Assembly (NCBI GenBank): GCA_051010055.1
Contig: JBPCVY010000127.1
Span: 1 to 31,306, forward strand
DNA: 31,306 nt
Source: CAJQND01 sp051010055
GTDB lineage: Bacteria; Pseudomonadota; Alphaproteobacteria; Rhizobiales; CAJQND01
Direction: 5' to 3'
In this document: in pieces, positions 1 to 6,542 of the stretch
Layout of the letters: each line of letters starts with the position of its first letter
Position numbering within the stretch: the stretch's first letter is position 1
Program-made: the position numbers and the translations under genes
The notes under the pieces: generated by a model
Database searches by the model: none
The model's input: the letters and a program-made list of their open reading frames with translations, nothing else
What the model was told of the DNA's origin: nothing

Positions 1-60
1 CATGAACGATACGATGTCAGCCATGTTGCCAATCCCAAACCGTTGAACAAGATCCGTTGA
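1..60 (+). CDS. 3' end of an unidentified gene running in from the left edge
   Basis: Reading frame 1 is open from the first base and ends at a TGA at 58-60, giving a 19-residue tail (HERYDVSHVANPKPLNKIR). The composition looks protein-like and the downstream gene lies on the opposite strand, so a convergent gene ending here is plausible. The family cannot be recognised from so short a piece. Bases 61-153 between this end and the DUF1491 stop hold no convincing gene or strong terminator. Confidence 0.35.
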   Translation, partial: HERYDVSHVANPKPLNKIR

Positions 61-153
61 AGTAACAGCCCGGACCAAGCCTATTTCAACGCCAACACGG
101 TTAAAAAAGGGCTAACAGTCGGAACCAGCCTGAAACACTTTTCCAGATTTTGG

Positions 154-495
154 CTATTCAGGGATATGCAGCTCCGTTTCGTGAAGAAAATCGCGCCCGT
201 CCCGGTCTTCAATTTCCACCACCCATAGATCAGGGTCAAATGAGCGTTCGCGCTCCAAAAATTCATCCAACTTCCCGTTTTCCGGTGAAATGCGCTGCCA
301 TTTGCGCCCCTCCCCCGGCTCAAGCACATAAACAGGCGCTGGACCAAAGAGTTTTTCTTCCCCGGAATGGGCGACGATTTTTATGAACACCGCGCCTGCA
401 TCATCATCGCCATGGCGCACGACCGCGCCAAACGCACCGGCCTGGTGTGCACGGCGCAAATAGGCGCTTACCCAGAGGCTGGACTTAAGGCGCAT
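154..495 (-). CDS. DUF1491 family protein
   Basis: A 113-residue soluble protein matching the small alphaproteobacterial DUF1491 family in length and in its N-terminal pattern (MRLKSSLWVSAYLRRAHQ, then a G-A-F-G-A-V-V-R-H-G-D-D-D-A-G stretch and a conserved YVLEPGEGRKWQRI segment). The family has no established function. Its ATG (493-495) overlaps the TAA of the upstream peptidoglycan-binding gene by one base (TAATG), so it is the third, translationally coupled gene of a minus-strand operon. No signal peptide, transmembrane segment or catalytic motif is visible. The family call is from recognition of the sequence pattern, not from a search. Confidence 0.8.
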   Translation of the reverse strand: MRLKSSLWVSAYLRRAHQAGAFGAVVRHGDDDAGAVFIKIVAHSGEEKLFGPAPVYVLEPGEGRKWQRISPENGKLDEFLERERSFDPDLWVVEIEDRDGRDFLHETELHIPE

Positions 496-1148
496 TACAT
501 ATTTTCAAGGGTGGATTTGCCGGTAACCTTACCCAGTTCGGCAAGCATTTCCGGTGAAAGGTCGCCGGTTACCGCAAGGGAGCGATCGCGCTGAAACTCG
601 CGGATCGCGGCGCGGGTTTTCTCGCCAAACTGCCCATCAATGGGTCCTGGCTGATAACCGAGTTCAGAAAGCCCTTTTTGCACGATCGCAAGGTTTGAAG
701 GAGATTCCCGCCCCGTGTTTGCCTCAGGCGTGCGCGGTGTGGTGCTGCCTGTATAGCGCACGGCCTGTTCAAGTTTCTCGTTATAGAGAATGTGTGCCAA
801 AAGCTCTTCGTCAGCCTTACCTGTTTGCGGCAGGCCAAACCTCGTCTGATAGGCGCGCACTGCCTTTCTTGTTACCGGGCCTGAAAGGCCGTCAACCTCA
901 TCAGTGTAAATTTCCATCCGTTGCAGCGCGCTTTGTATGCTTTGCACCGTAGGGTCGGCCTGCTTGACCTCAACTGGTAGTCCTGTGCCAATTTGCTCAT
1001 GGCCAGCAATCTCAGCATGCCCTGGATTGGAAACAGGCTGGCCGACAAGCGCATTCCAGGAAATCGCACCGGCAGAGACAACTGTCAGCATGCTCACAAA
1101 TATTGGCCGCCAGGCTTTGCGTTTTGTATCTCCAACAATGTCCTGCAT
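495..1148 (-). CDS. membrane-anchored protein with two peptidoglycan-binding domains
   Basis: The 217-residue protein has a short basic N-terminus, one hydrophobic segment at about residues 15-34 (signal anchor) and two PG_binding_1-type repeats, at about 67-122 and 153-206. Each repeat shows the usual pattern: a helix with L/Q spacing, a DG-x-G/F-G segment (DGLSG at 86-90, DGQFG at 171-175), then T-R-x-A-[IV]-R-x-[YF]-Q and an L-x-x-T-G turn. The linker is rich in Thr, Pro and Glu. The likely topology is cytoplasmic N-terminus with the repeats in the periplasm holding murein. There is no hydrolase or transglycosylase domain, so it is a binding or scaffold protein. A GAGGTAGAG ribosome site precedes the ATG. 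It lies between the histidine kinase gene and the DUF1491 gene. Confidence 0.82.
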   Translation of the reverse strand: MQDIVGDTKRKAWRPIFVSMLTVVSAGAISWNALVGQPVSNPGHAEIAGHEQIGTGLPVEVKQADPTVQSIQSALQRMEIYTDEVDGLSGPVTRKAVRAYQTRFGLPQTGKADEELLAHILYNEKLEQAVRYTGSTTPRTPEANTGRESPSNLAIVQKGLSELGYQPGPIDGQFGEKTRAAIREFQRDRSLAVTGDLSPEMLAELGKVTGKSTLENM

Positions 1149-1174
1149 TCTACTCTACCTCAATTGCCTCAATT

Positions 1175-2029
1175 TCAAGCGCTGAGCGCCCAGGAATTTT
1201 CAGTTTCCTGCGCGCTCATGCGCGTTGGCAGCCAAACCGATGCTGTGGTTCCGGCATTCAGTTCGCTGCGGATTTCAAATCGTCCCTGGTGGAGGTCCAC
1301 AAGGCCTCTCACAATCGCCAAACCAATCCCAGCCCCATCTCTTTCGCGGTTGTTATCCATTACTTCTTGATGAAACGGCGATTCGGCGCGGGAAAGAAAT
1401 TCCGTGCTCATCCCGCAGCCATCATCGCGAACCTCAAACAACACTCCATCCTTGGCGCGCCGCACTGTGGCTGATATCTCACCGTCTTCACCGCTATACT
1501 TGAGCGCGTTCTGCAGCAGCCTGCTCAAAATACTGATGAGCGCATTGCGGTCGGCACGCATTGCAAGTTCATCGCACCTGTTTTCCACTTCCATGCCCAT
1601 TTCATCGCCCGAAAGGGTGGAGCGGCAGCAATCATGAAGAAGCGAAAATGCGTCAAGAACCTCAAAGTTCAGAGAAAATGTGCCGGCCTCGATGCGCGAC
1701 AGCTCTAACAGCGCGTTGACCTTTTGCAGAAGTTCCTGGCCACCGGCTTCAATATAGCGTGCATATTCAATCCGCTCGCTATCGGAAAGCGGGCGCCCGG
1801 ATGCAAGGATTTCCGCAAAGCCGATAATGCTGTTGAGCGGCGTGCGCAGTTCATGGCCGACAATGCGCAATATGGCCGTGCCAATCGTGCTTTCCGGCAC
1901 ATCAGGATTTTGAGCGCTTTCATGGCCGCCAGGCGCATGGCGCACACCGTCCTCGCGCCCGCAATCGCCATATTGAACGTGCGAGCCGGTCATATTTTCA
2001 GTGTCAGAATTCCGCATCAAAATGAACAT
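1175..2029 (-). CDS. soluble sensor histidine kinase (HisKA plus HATPase_c)
   Basis: From the ATG at 2029 the protein has 284 residues. A poorly conserved N-terminus of about 50 residues leads straight into the H-box (VGHELRTPLNSIIGFAEIL, phosphoacceptor His59), an N-box (LLQNALKYS), a G1 box (VRDDGCGMS) and a G2 box (DGAGIGLAIVRGL). There is no transmembrane segment and no recognisable PAS, GAF or HAMP domain, so the input must come from a partner or through the short N-terminus. No response regulator gene is adjacent, which makes it an orphan. The start is uncertain: a TTG at 2047 and an ATG at 2017 are in frame and none has a strong ribosome site. It heads the operon with the peptidoglycan-binding and DUF1491 genes, 26 bases upstream of the former. 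Confidence 0.85.
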   Translation of the reverse strand: MFILMRNSDTENMTGSHVQYGDCGREDGVRHAPGGHESAQNPDVPESTIGTAILRIVGHELRTPLNSIIGFAEILASGRPLSDSERIEYARYIEAGGQELLQKVNALLELSRIEAGTFSLNFEVLDAFSLLHDCCRSTLSGDEMGMEVENRCDELAMRADRNALISILSRLLQNALKYSGEDGEISATVRRAKDGVLFEVRDDGCGMSTEFLSRAESPFHQEVMDNNRERDGAGIGLAIVRGLVDLHQGRFEIRSELNAGTTASVWLPTRMSAQETENSWALSA

Positions 2030-2294
2030 GGCGCCACTATGGCGCAAACGACTTAACGAATTTTAAACCATACAATCGCCTACAGGGCATATTTATGAGC
2101 CTTTTCAACTGCCGCGATTAATGATTGATTCAACTTGTATCTACATTTTTTAGAAGCCTGCATTCCCGGTTTTTCCCGGATTTCCGCCACATTTCGAATT
2201 TTCTTAGATTTTTGATCGAAATGCCCCCTGCGCATTTAACCCTTTGAAAGACCATTTGGCTAGTCTGGCAAAAAAACAGGGAAAGGCCGGTCAA
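2030..2294. promoter_or_regulatory. divergent intergenic region, histidine kinase / DUF5330
   Basis: About 265 AT-rich bases separate two divergent starts and must carry promoters for both. It contains a TTAA pair at 2053-2056 and 2063-2066 spaced by six bases; the CtrA consensus needs seven, so it is not called as a CtrA site. No other element can be defined by eye. Confidence 0.4.
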
Positions 2295-2723
2295 ATGCGT
2301 ATTTTGAAATTCGCTTTCTGGATGATGGTCGTGGTGGTTTTCCTTCCTGCCAGCAATGACAATGAACCTGGCAAAGGGCAACAAAACCAGACAAGTATCG
2401 TGAATTCCAGCGAGATGGCGGTGGCAGCCGCCTCGCTTTCAGGAGATATTTCAAGCTTCTGCGATGCACGGCCCGTGGTTTGCCAAACAGGTGCTGCTGC
2501 GATTGAGCTGTTCAAGGCAAAGGCCGCCACCGGGCTGACCATCGTTGCCCCGTGGAACCAGATGCCGGAAGATGCTGCCAGCACGATGATACATGCGCGC
2601 ACAAATGCGCTTCCCGACAAGCAGCCAAAGCTTGCCAATTCGGAAACTTCTTCAAACACGCTGAAGCTGGATGATTTGGTTCCTGAGTGGAAGTCACCCA
2701 AAAAGCCGACAAGCCGCTCATAA
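2295..2723 (+). CDS. DUF5330 family protein
   Basis: The start is placed at the ATG of 2295 because it opens directly into a hydrophobic segment (residues 1-19) that would serve as a signal peptide or anchor; the longer in-frame ORF from 2244 would bury it. The mature part of about 120 residues contains a conserved Cys pair (Cys56 and Cys63, FCDARPVVCQTG) followed by an amphipathic helix, the pattern I associate with the DUF5330 family of Rhizobiales. The Pro/Lys-rich C-terminus looks disordered. Function is unknown. The protein is probably periplasmic or membrane-attached, and the Cys pair could form a disulfide. It stands 83 bases before sufE on the same strand. Confidence 0.7.
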   Translation: MRILKFAFWMMVVVVFLPASNDNEPGKGQQNQTSIVNSSEMAVAAASLSGDISSFCDARPVVCQTGAAAIELFKAKAATGLTIVAPWNQMPEDAASTMIHARTNALPDKQPKLANSETSSNTLKLDDLVPEWKSPKKPTSRS

Positions 2724-2806
2724 CCGGACGCTTTGCAAGACATACTTCATCAAGCAGATGACAAACCGCGCATCAGCGCCTATGTGTATGGCGAAATCCA
2801 TAAACC

Positions 2807-3247
2807 ATGGCGGTTGGTATGCAGAGTTTCCAGGATCTGATTGATGATTTTGCCTTCCTAGACGACTGGGAAGACCGCTACCGCTATGTCATTGAGCTCG
2901 GCCGCGAGCTGCCCGAAATGGACGATGCCGACAAGACAGAGGTAAACAAGGTGCGTGGCTGCGCCAGCCAGGTTTGGCTGACCACCAATCGTTCTGGTGA
3001 TCCGGGCAATCCCCAGCTCACATTCGCCGCGGACAGCGATGCCCTAATCGTCAAGGGGCTTATCGCCATTCTGCTTGCCCTGTTTTCCGGCAAGACCGCG
3101 CGCGAAATCATGCAAACAGACGCCCTTTCCATGCTTGGCGAAGTCCAGCTTCAGGAAAACCTCTCGCGCCAGCGGGCAAACGGCCTTGCATCAATGGTTC
3201 AGCGCATTCATGCGGAAGCCAAAGCCTCGATGGAACCTGCAAGTTAG
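2807..3247 (+). CDS. sufE: SufE family cysteine desulfuration protein
   Basis: This 146-residue protein has the SufE fold pattern: an N-terminal helix with DDW-E-x-R-Y-x-Y-[IV]-I-E-L-G, a (K/N)KV-x-G-C-x-S-x-V-W-L loop and an L-I-V-K-G-L-I-A-I-L-L segment. Cys52 in VRGCASQVWL is the sulfur-accepting residue expected to take persulfide from the desulfurase SufS and pass it to the Suf scaffold for Fe-S cluster assembly in the cytoplasm. The length is normal. No other suf gene is in the window, so here it is not part of a suf operon. An in-frame ATG at 2819 is an alternative start; neither has a strong ribosome site. Confidence 0.93.
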   Translation: MAVGMQSFQDLIDDFAFLDDWEDRYRYVIELGRELPEMDDADKTEVNKVRGCASQVWLTTNRSGDPGNPQLTFAADSDALIVKGLIAILLALFSGKTAREIMQTDALSMLGEVQLQENLSRQRANGLASMVQRIHAEAKASMEPAS

Positions 3248-3317
3248 GAACTTTGTGGCCTGGCCCGTTTTTTGGCCGCCAGAACCGCTTCAAGACAAGC
3301 GAATCATGTTCTAGTCT

Positions 3318-3339
3318 CTCATCAGGGCTTGCTGATGAG
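3318..3339 (+). promoter_or_regulatory. leader hairpin overlapping the ribosome site of the DUF1538 operon
   Basis: An 8-bp perfect inverted repeat, CTCATCAG (3318-3325) and CTGATGAG (3332-3339), with a six-base loop lies just upstream of the first DUF1538 start at 3354. The right arm runs into the purine-rich GAGGGGA (3337-3343) that should act as the Shine-Dalgarno sequence, so folding would partly mask it. There is no T-tract after it, so it is not a typical intrinsic terminator. It could also be a DNA operator. Confidence 0.45.
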
Positions 3340-3353
3340 GGGACACTTCCAAG

Positions 3354-4094
3354 ATGCCGCCTTCTGTCCGTGCAGGGATAGATTTAATTAGCGGAACAGT
3401 GCGCGATCTTGCGCCAATTATCCTGGTCATCGGCTTTTTCCAGTTCATTGTTTTGCAAAAGCCGGTGCCAAATTTCTTCGACATCGCCATTGGTTTTCTT
3501 TTCGTCATGCTGGGCCTTGGCATTTTTATCCGCGGGCTGGAAATGGCGTTGTTTCCCCTTGGAGAGGCACTTGCATATTCGTTCGCCAGCAAGGGGTCAT
3601 TGTTCTGGCTGCTGGCCTTTGCCTTCGGGCTTGGTTTTGGAACGACAATAGCCGAGCCCGCGCTCATCGCAGTTTCTGAAGAGGCTTCTGAGGTAATGGC
3701 CAAGGCGGGCGTCATCGACCCTGGCGAGGACAGCGAGGAGATTTACGCCAATGCCCTTAGATATACGGTTGCCATATCGGTTGGTTCGTCCCTCATTCTT
3801 GGGGTTTTGCGTATTCTGAAAGGCTGGCCAATCCAGTGGTTGATCATCGGCGGCTACCTTCTTGTAGTCTTGCTTACATCAATTGCACCTGAAGAGATTA
3901 TCGGCATCGCCTATGACAGTGGCGGCGTTACAACCTCCACAATCACCGTGCCGCTGGTGACCGCCCTTGGGGTGGGCCTTGCCAGTGTCATCGCCGGCCG
4001 CAACCCGATGGTAGACGGCTTTGGCCTGATTGCCTTTGCCAGTCTCATGCCCATCATTTTCGTTCTCATATTCGGAGTGGTGATCACGGCATGA
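3354..4094 (+). CDS. DUF1538 integral membrane protein (first paralog)
   Basis: A 246-residue, very hydrophobic protein with about six or seven membrane segments, of the uncharacterised DUF1538 family. Two signature stretches stand out: FGLGFGTTIAEPALIAV (residues 91-107) and AYDSGGVTTSTITVPLV (186-202); both fall in or beside predicted membrane segments and contain polar and charged residues suited to a substrate path. A third shared stretch is LGLGIFIRGLEMALFPLG (53-70). It is the first gene of a four-gene operon and its stop overlaps the next ATG (ATGA at 4091). A GAGGGGA ribosome site sits 10 bases before the ATG, partly within a hairpin. The gene order suggests that it and the next paralog act as a pair, probably a heteromer, under PII/CBS control. 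A transport role is inference only. Confidence 0.85.
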   Translation: MPPSVRAGIDLISGTVRDLAPIILVIGFFQFIVLQKPVPNFFDIAIGFLFVMLGLGIFIRGLEMALFPLGEALAYSFASKGSLFWLLAFAFGLGFGTTIAEPALIAVSEEASEVMAKAGVIDPGEDSEEIYANALRYTVAISVGSSLILGVLRILKGWPIQWLIIGGYLLVVLLTSIAPEEIIGIAYDSGGVTTSTITVPLVTALGVGLASVIAGRNPMVDGFGLIAFASLMPIIFVLIFGVVITA

Positions 4095-4906
4095 TTTTTA
4101 ACTTCATATATGAGCTGGCCTGGACGATTTTGGTGACAATTGTCGATGTCATCCCGATTGCAATTATCCTGATAGGTTTTCAGGTCGGTGTATTGCGCCA
4201 GAAAATACCCAACTTGCGCAATGTCATTATTGGCGCCGCATATGTTGTTTTGGGACTTGGTTTCTTCTTGTTCGGTCTGGAACGGGCATTGTTTCCGCTG
4301 GGCAACGAAATGGCGCGTCAACTCACAGATCCCGCACTTATCGGGGCTGGAAAATCCATTACTGAAATGCGCTGGTTTGACTATTACTGGACATACATTT
4401 TTGCCTTCGCCATCGGGTTTGCGACAACCATCGCAGAACCCTCCCTAATCGCTGTGGCGTTGAAGGCGAGCGATGTATCCGGTGGAACCGTGAATGCCTG
4501 GGGTTTGCGGATTGCGGTGGCCCTCGGCGTTGCCATCAGCCTGACAGTTGGCACCTTGCGCATCGTTACCGGCACCCCGCTCCACCTTTACATGATTGCC
4601 GGCTACATCATCGTAGTGATCCAAACCTATTTTGCGCCGAGAATGATCATTCCCCTTGCCTACGATTCCGGCGGCGTTACCACATCGACGGTAACGGTGC
4701 CGCTGGTTGCCGCCCTCGGCCTTGGGCTTGCCTCAAGCGTGCCTGGCCGCAGCGAACTGCTTGACGGTTTTGGCCTCGTTGCGCTTGCGAGCCTGTTCCC
4801 TATGATCACCGTCATGGGATATGCACAGGCAAGCGAATGGCTGGCCCGGCGCAAGGCAACTGCTGATGATGAAACCCACCCTCCAGATGAAGGAAACGGG
4901 CCATGA
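4091..4906 (+). CDS. DUF1538 integral membrane protein (second paralog)
   Basis: This 271-residue membrane protein is clearly homologous to the gene before it, sharing LGLGFFLFGLERALFPLG (54-71), FAIGFATTIAEPSLIAV (106-122) and AYDSGGVTTSTVTVPLV (190-206) in the same order and spacing. Compared with the first paralog it has a longer first periplasmic or cytoplasmic loop around residues 78-100 and a hydrophilic C-terminal tail (ARRKATADDETHPPDEGN), while the first paralog has an extra acidic loop near residues 120-132. Tandem duplication followed by divergence is the simple explanation. Both start and stop overlap the neighbouring genes by four bases (ATGA), indicating coupled translation and possibly fixed stoichiometry. 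No biochemical function is established for the family. Confidence 0.85.
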   Translation: MIFNFIYELAWTILVTIVDVIPIAIILIGFQVGVLRQKIPNLRNVIIGAAYVVLGLGFFLFGLERALFPLGNEMARQLTDPALIGAGKSITEMRWFDYYWTYIFAFAIGFATTIAEPSLIAVALKASDVSGGTVNAWGLRIAVALGVAISLTVGTLRIVTGTPLHLYMIAGYIIVVIQTYFAPRMIIPLAYDSGGVTTSTVTVPLVAALGLGLASSVPGRSELLDGFGLVALASLFPMITVMGYAQASEWLARRKATADDETHPPDEGNGP

Positions 4907-5256
4907 AATTCAAATTGCTCATTGTCATGACCGACGATGATCTGACCGAAAAATCCATTGAAGTTGCCCGTACCCACGGGGCAACCGGTTGCACGGTCAT
5001 TACGAGTGCGCGCGGTGAGGGGCTAACACCCACCAAATCGTTCTTCGGGCTGACGGTTACAGGCCAGCGCGATGTCGTTCTGTTCCTTATTGAAGAACAT
5101 CGCAGCCGGGAAGTGCTTGAAGCCGTTGCCGCAGCCTGTGAATTCGATGAAGAACTGGGCAACGGCGTTGCATTTCAGATCGATATCGAAGATGCGATCG
5201 GGCTGCGCGGGCAAATTGAGAAAATTCAACAAGGAATAAGTGAGGAGGAACTTTGA
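4903..5256 (+). CDS. divergent PII-like signalling protein
   Basis: A 117-residue protein with the PII ferredoxin-like pattern: beta-alpha start (MKFKLLIVMTDDDLTEKSIEV is 21 residues, spanning 1-21), a T-loop region at about 36-56, a central VVLFLIEE strand, an EVLEAV helix and a C-terminal GNGVAFQIDIEDAIGLRG strand corresponding to the G-x-G-x-[IV]-F segment of GlnB/GlnK. The T-loop differs from classical PII: the uridylylated Tyr51 and the R-G-x-E-Y context are missing (SARGEGLTPTKSFFG). It therefore probably does not serve GlnD, but could still bind a nucleotide in the inter-subunit cleft. Classical GlnK regulates the membrane transporter AmtB encoded beside it; by analogy this protein may gate the two DUF1538 proteins. 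Its stop overlaps the next gene's ATG (TGATG). Confidence 0.85.
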   Translation: MKFKLLIVMTDDDLTEKSIEVARTHGATGCTVITSARGEGLTPTKSFFGLTVTGQRDVVLFLIEEHRSREVLEAVAAACEFDEELGNGVAFQIDIEDAIGLRGQIEKIQQGISEEEL

Positions 5257-5684
5257 TGGAAACGGACTTCGTCAAGGTAAAGGACGTCATGCAAACCTCA
5301 CTGCATATGGTGAACGGCCTTGCCAGTGTGGAACGGGCCATCGACATGATGAATGAGCACAATGTCAGCTCGCTGGTCATTGAGCGGCGCCATGACGGTG
5401 ATGAATTCGGTTTCGTTACCGTACAAGGCATCGCAAAATGGGTGATCTCGGAGAACAAATCGACGGCCCGCACCAGCGTTTATGAAATCATGACAAAGCC
5501 GGCGCTTACCCTGAACGGGGAAATGAATGTGAAATATGCAACCCGGCTTCTGGCGCGGCTCGAACTGAACCGCGCGCTGGTGGTTGACGGGGAAGGACTG
5601 GCCGGGCTCGTAACGTTGCGCGACCTTGTTCTGAACCATCCGAAAGAATCGGGTGCAAAGGCTGGCAAAGACAGCAGCGACTAG
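5256..5684 (+). CDS. tandem CBS domain protein
   Basis: The 142-residue protein consists almost wholly of two CBS motifs, about residues 7-65 (VKDVMQTSLHMVNGLASVERAIDMM..., then NVSSLVIE and FGFVTVQGIAKWV) and 72-130 (VYEIMTKPALTLNG, then NRALVVDGEGLAGLVTLRDLV). Such pairs form a Bateman module that usually senses adenine nucleotides, and stand-alone versions often regulate a partner. The ATG at 5256 is chosen over the in-frame TTG at 5253 because a strong GAGGAGGAA site (5242-5250) precedes it. It ends the DUF1538-PII operon and meets the DUF6456 gene tail to tail. With the PII-like protein it gives the operon two separate small-molecule sensors. Confidence 0.9.
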   Translation: METDFVKVKDVMQTSLHMVNGLASVERAIDMMNEHNVSSLVIERRHDGDEFGFVTVQGIAKWVISENKSTARTSVYEIMTKPALTLNGEMNVKYATRLLARLELNRALVVDGEGLAGLVTLRDLVLNHPKESGAKAGKDSSD

Positions 5685-5690
5685 CTGTCA

Positions 5691-5849
5691 TTACTCCTGA
5701 CCGGCCCCCGGCGCAAACATGTCAGGGCGATAGCCGTCCTGGCCCCAATGTTCCTTTTTGCCGGTGTTCCTTGGAACATGCACATAACCGTAGTGCCGGG
5801 CGAGCGCAGAAAGCGCAATCTGCAGGACGGTTTTTCCCGACCGGCGCGG
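5691..5849 (-). pseudogene. detached C-terminus of the DUF6456 gene, after an in-frame TGA
   Basis: Continuing in the same frame beyond the TGA (5850-5852) of the DUF6456 gene gives 52 sense codons ending at TAA (5691-5693). The translation begins PRRSGKTVLQIALSALARHY and reads as the natural end of DUF6456 proteins, where the segment before it normally continues with a Trp (pattern G-W-P-x-R-S-[AG]-K). A single TGG to TGA change explains the interruption. The tail has no start codon or ribosome site of its own placed to make a stand-alone gene. Read-through would restore a protein of 283 residues. Confidence 0.75.
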
Positions 5850-6542
5850 TCAGCCGAATTTCTTCTCTGCTGATTCCACACCGGTCAAATAGCAACATAC
5901 CTCAACAAGGATGCCCGCCAGCTCCGGGCCAATTGCCTCTATGGCGCGGAAAAAGCGTTCCTTCGCAGCAATGGCATCATCGTTGTCATCCGCCATGGTG
6001 TTCGTTCGCGCACCGTTGCGTTTTCGCCCCCGGGGCGGTGACGATGCGGACCATGAGGCGGTGGTGCGCGTTGTCATTCCGCCGAGAGTGAAATCGCGCC
6101 GTAATCTTTCACCGGCCATGAACTGCTCCTGCGAAATCATCGGATTGCCCAATTTATCCTTGCGCGCCCGCAACCACCCAAGCGGGCTTTCAGAAACATC
6201 AACCTCCAAATCCAGTTCGATATTGTCGGGTGTTGTGATCTGCTGATATGCCGTTTGCTGGTGCTGGCGGCGGAACGGGTCTGCGCCCCCTGCCCGCCGC
6301 GCCAGCCAGGCCCGCCCGGCTGCGCCCAGCGCGAACTCGCCTCCATTCGTCTTTACGATCCAATCAGCAGCAATCAAAGCTGACAGTTGCTCGCTTGAAA
6401 TCGAAGGCACTGACTTAGGCCTGTTCTCCGGCAGGCCGGTAATCGACCACACAATATCGCAGGATTTCTTCAAACGCACGGTTGGGTGGCGCATGATTTG
6501 CAGAAGGGTTTCTGCAAGCTTTGTGTTTTGCGCCAGCTTCAT
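5850..6542 (-). CDS. DUF6456 domain protein, interrupted by an in-frame stop
   Basis: The open part encodes 230 residues: an N-terminal region with a winged-helix-like look (about 45-85, SSEQLSALIAADWIVKT... then ALGAAGRAWLARR), a linker, and the start of the DUF6456 domain (SPLGWLRARKDKLGNPMISQEQF... AGERLRRDFTLGGMTTRTTASW, then ELAGILVEVCCYLTGVESAEKKFG). The domain stops just before its conserved end, which lies in frame downstream. The ATG at 6542 overlaps the TGA of the DnaA-like HTH gene by four bases, so the two are coupled. In Rhizobiales this pair recurs; its role is not established, though a DNA-binding function is suggested by both partners. Whether the truncated form works is unknown. 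A sequencing error, a recent null mutation and natural read-through are all possible. Confidence 0.8.
   Translation of the reverse strand: MKLAQNTKLAETLLQIMRHPTVRLKKSCDIVWSITGLPENRPKSVPSISSEQLSALIAADWIVKTNGGEFALGAAGRAWLARRAGGADPFRRQHQQTAYQQITTPDNIELDLEVDVSESPLGWLRARKDKLGNPMISQEQFMAGERLRRDFTLGGMTTRTTASWSASSPPRGRKRNGARTNTMADDNDDAIAAKERFFRAIEAIGPELAGILVEVCCYLTGVESAEKKFG

Noticed and set aside
2053..2066. CtrA-like TTAA pair upstream of the histidine kinase
   Set aside because: The two TTAA halves are six bases apart; the CtrA consensus requires seven, and AT-rich DNA gives such pairs by chance.
3254..3291. Terminator after sufE from GGCC repeats around TTTTTT
   Set aside because: The possible stem is only four base pairs and the T-run lies inside the loop, not after a stem.
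3332..3339. CTGATGAG resembling a hammerhead ribozyme core
   Set aside because: The matching GAAAC strand and the three-stem arrangement are absent; the sequence is better explained as one arm of a simple hairpin.
5850..5852. TGA read as Trp through an altered genetic code
   Set aside because: Several genes here end in TGA within tight ATGA or TGATG overlaps with the next start (4092-4094, 4904-4906, 12938-12940), so TGA is a normal stop.
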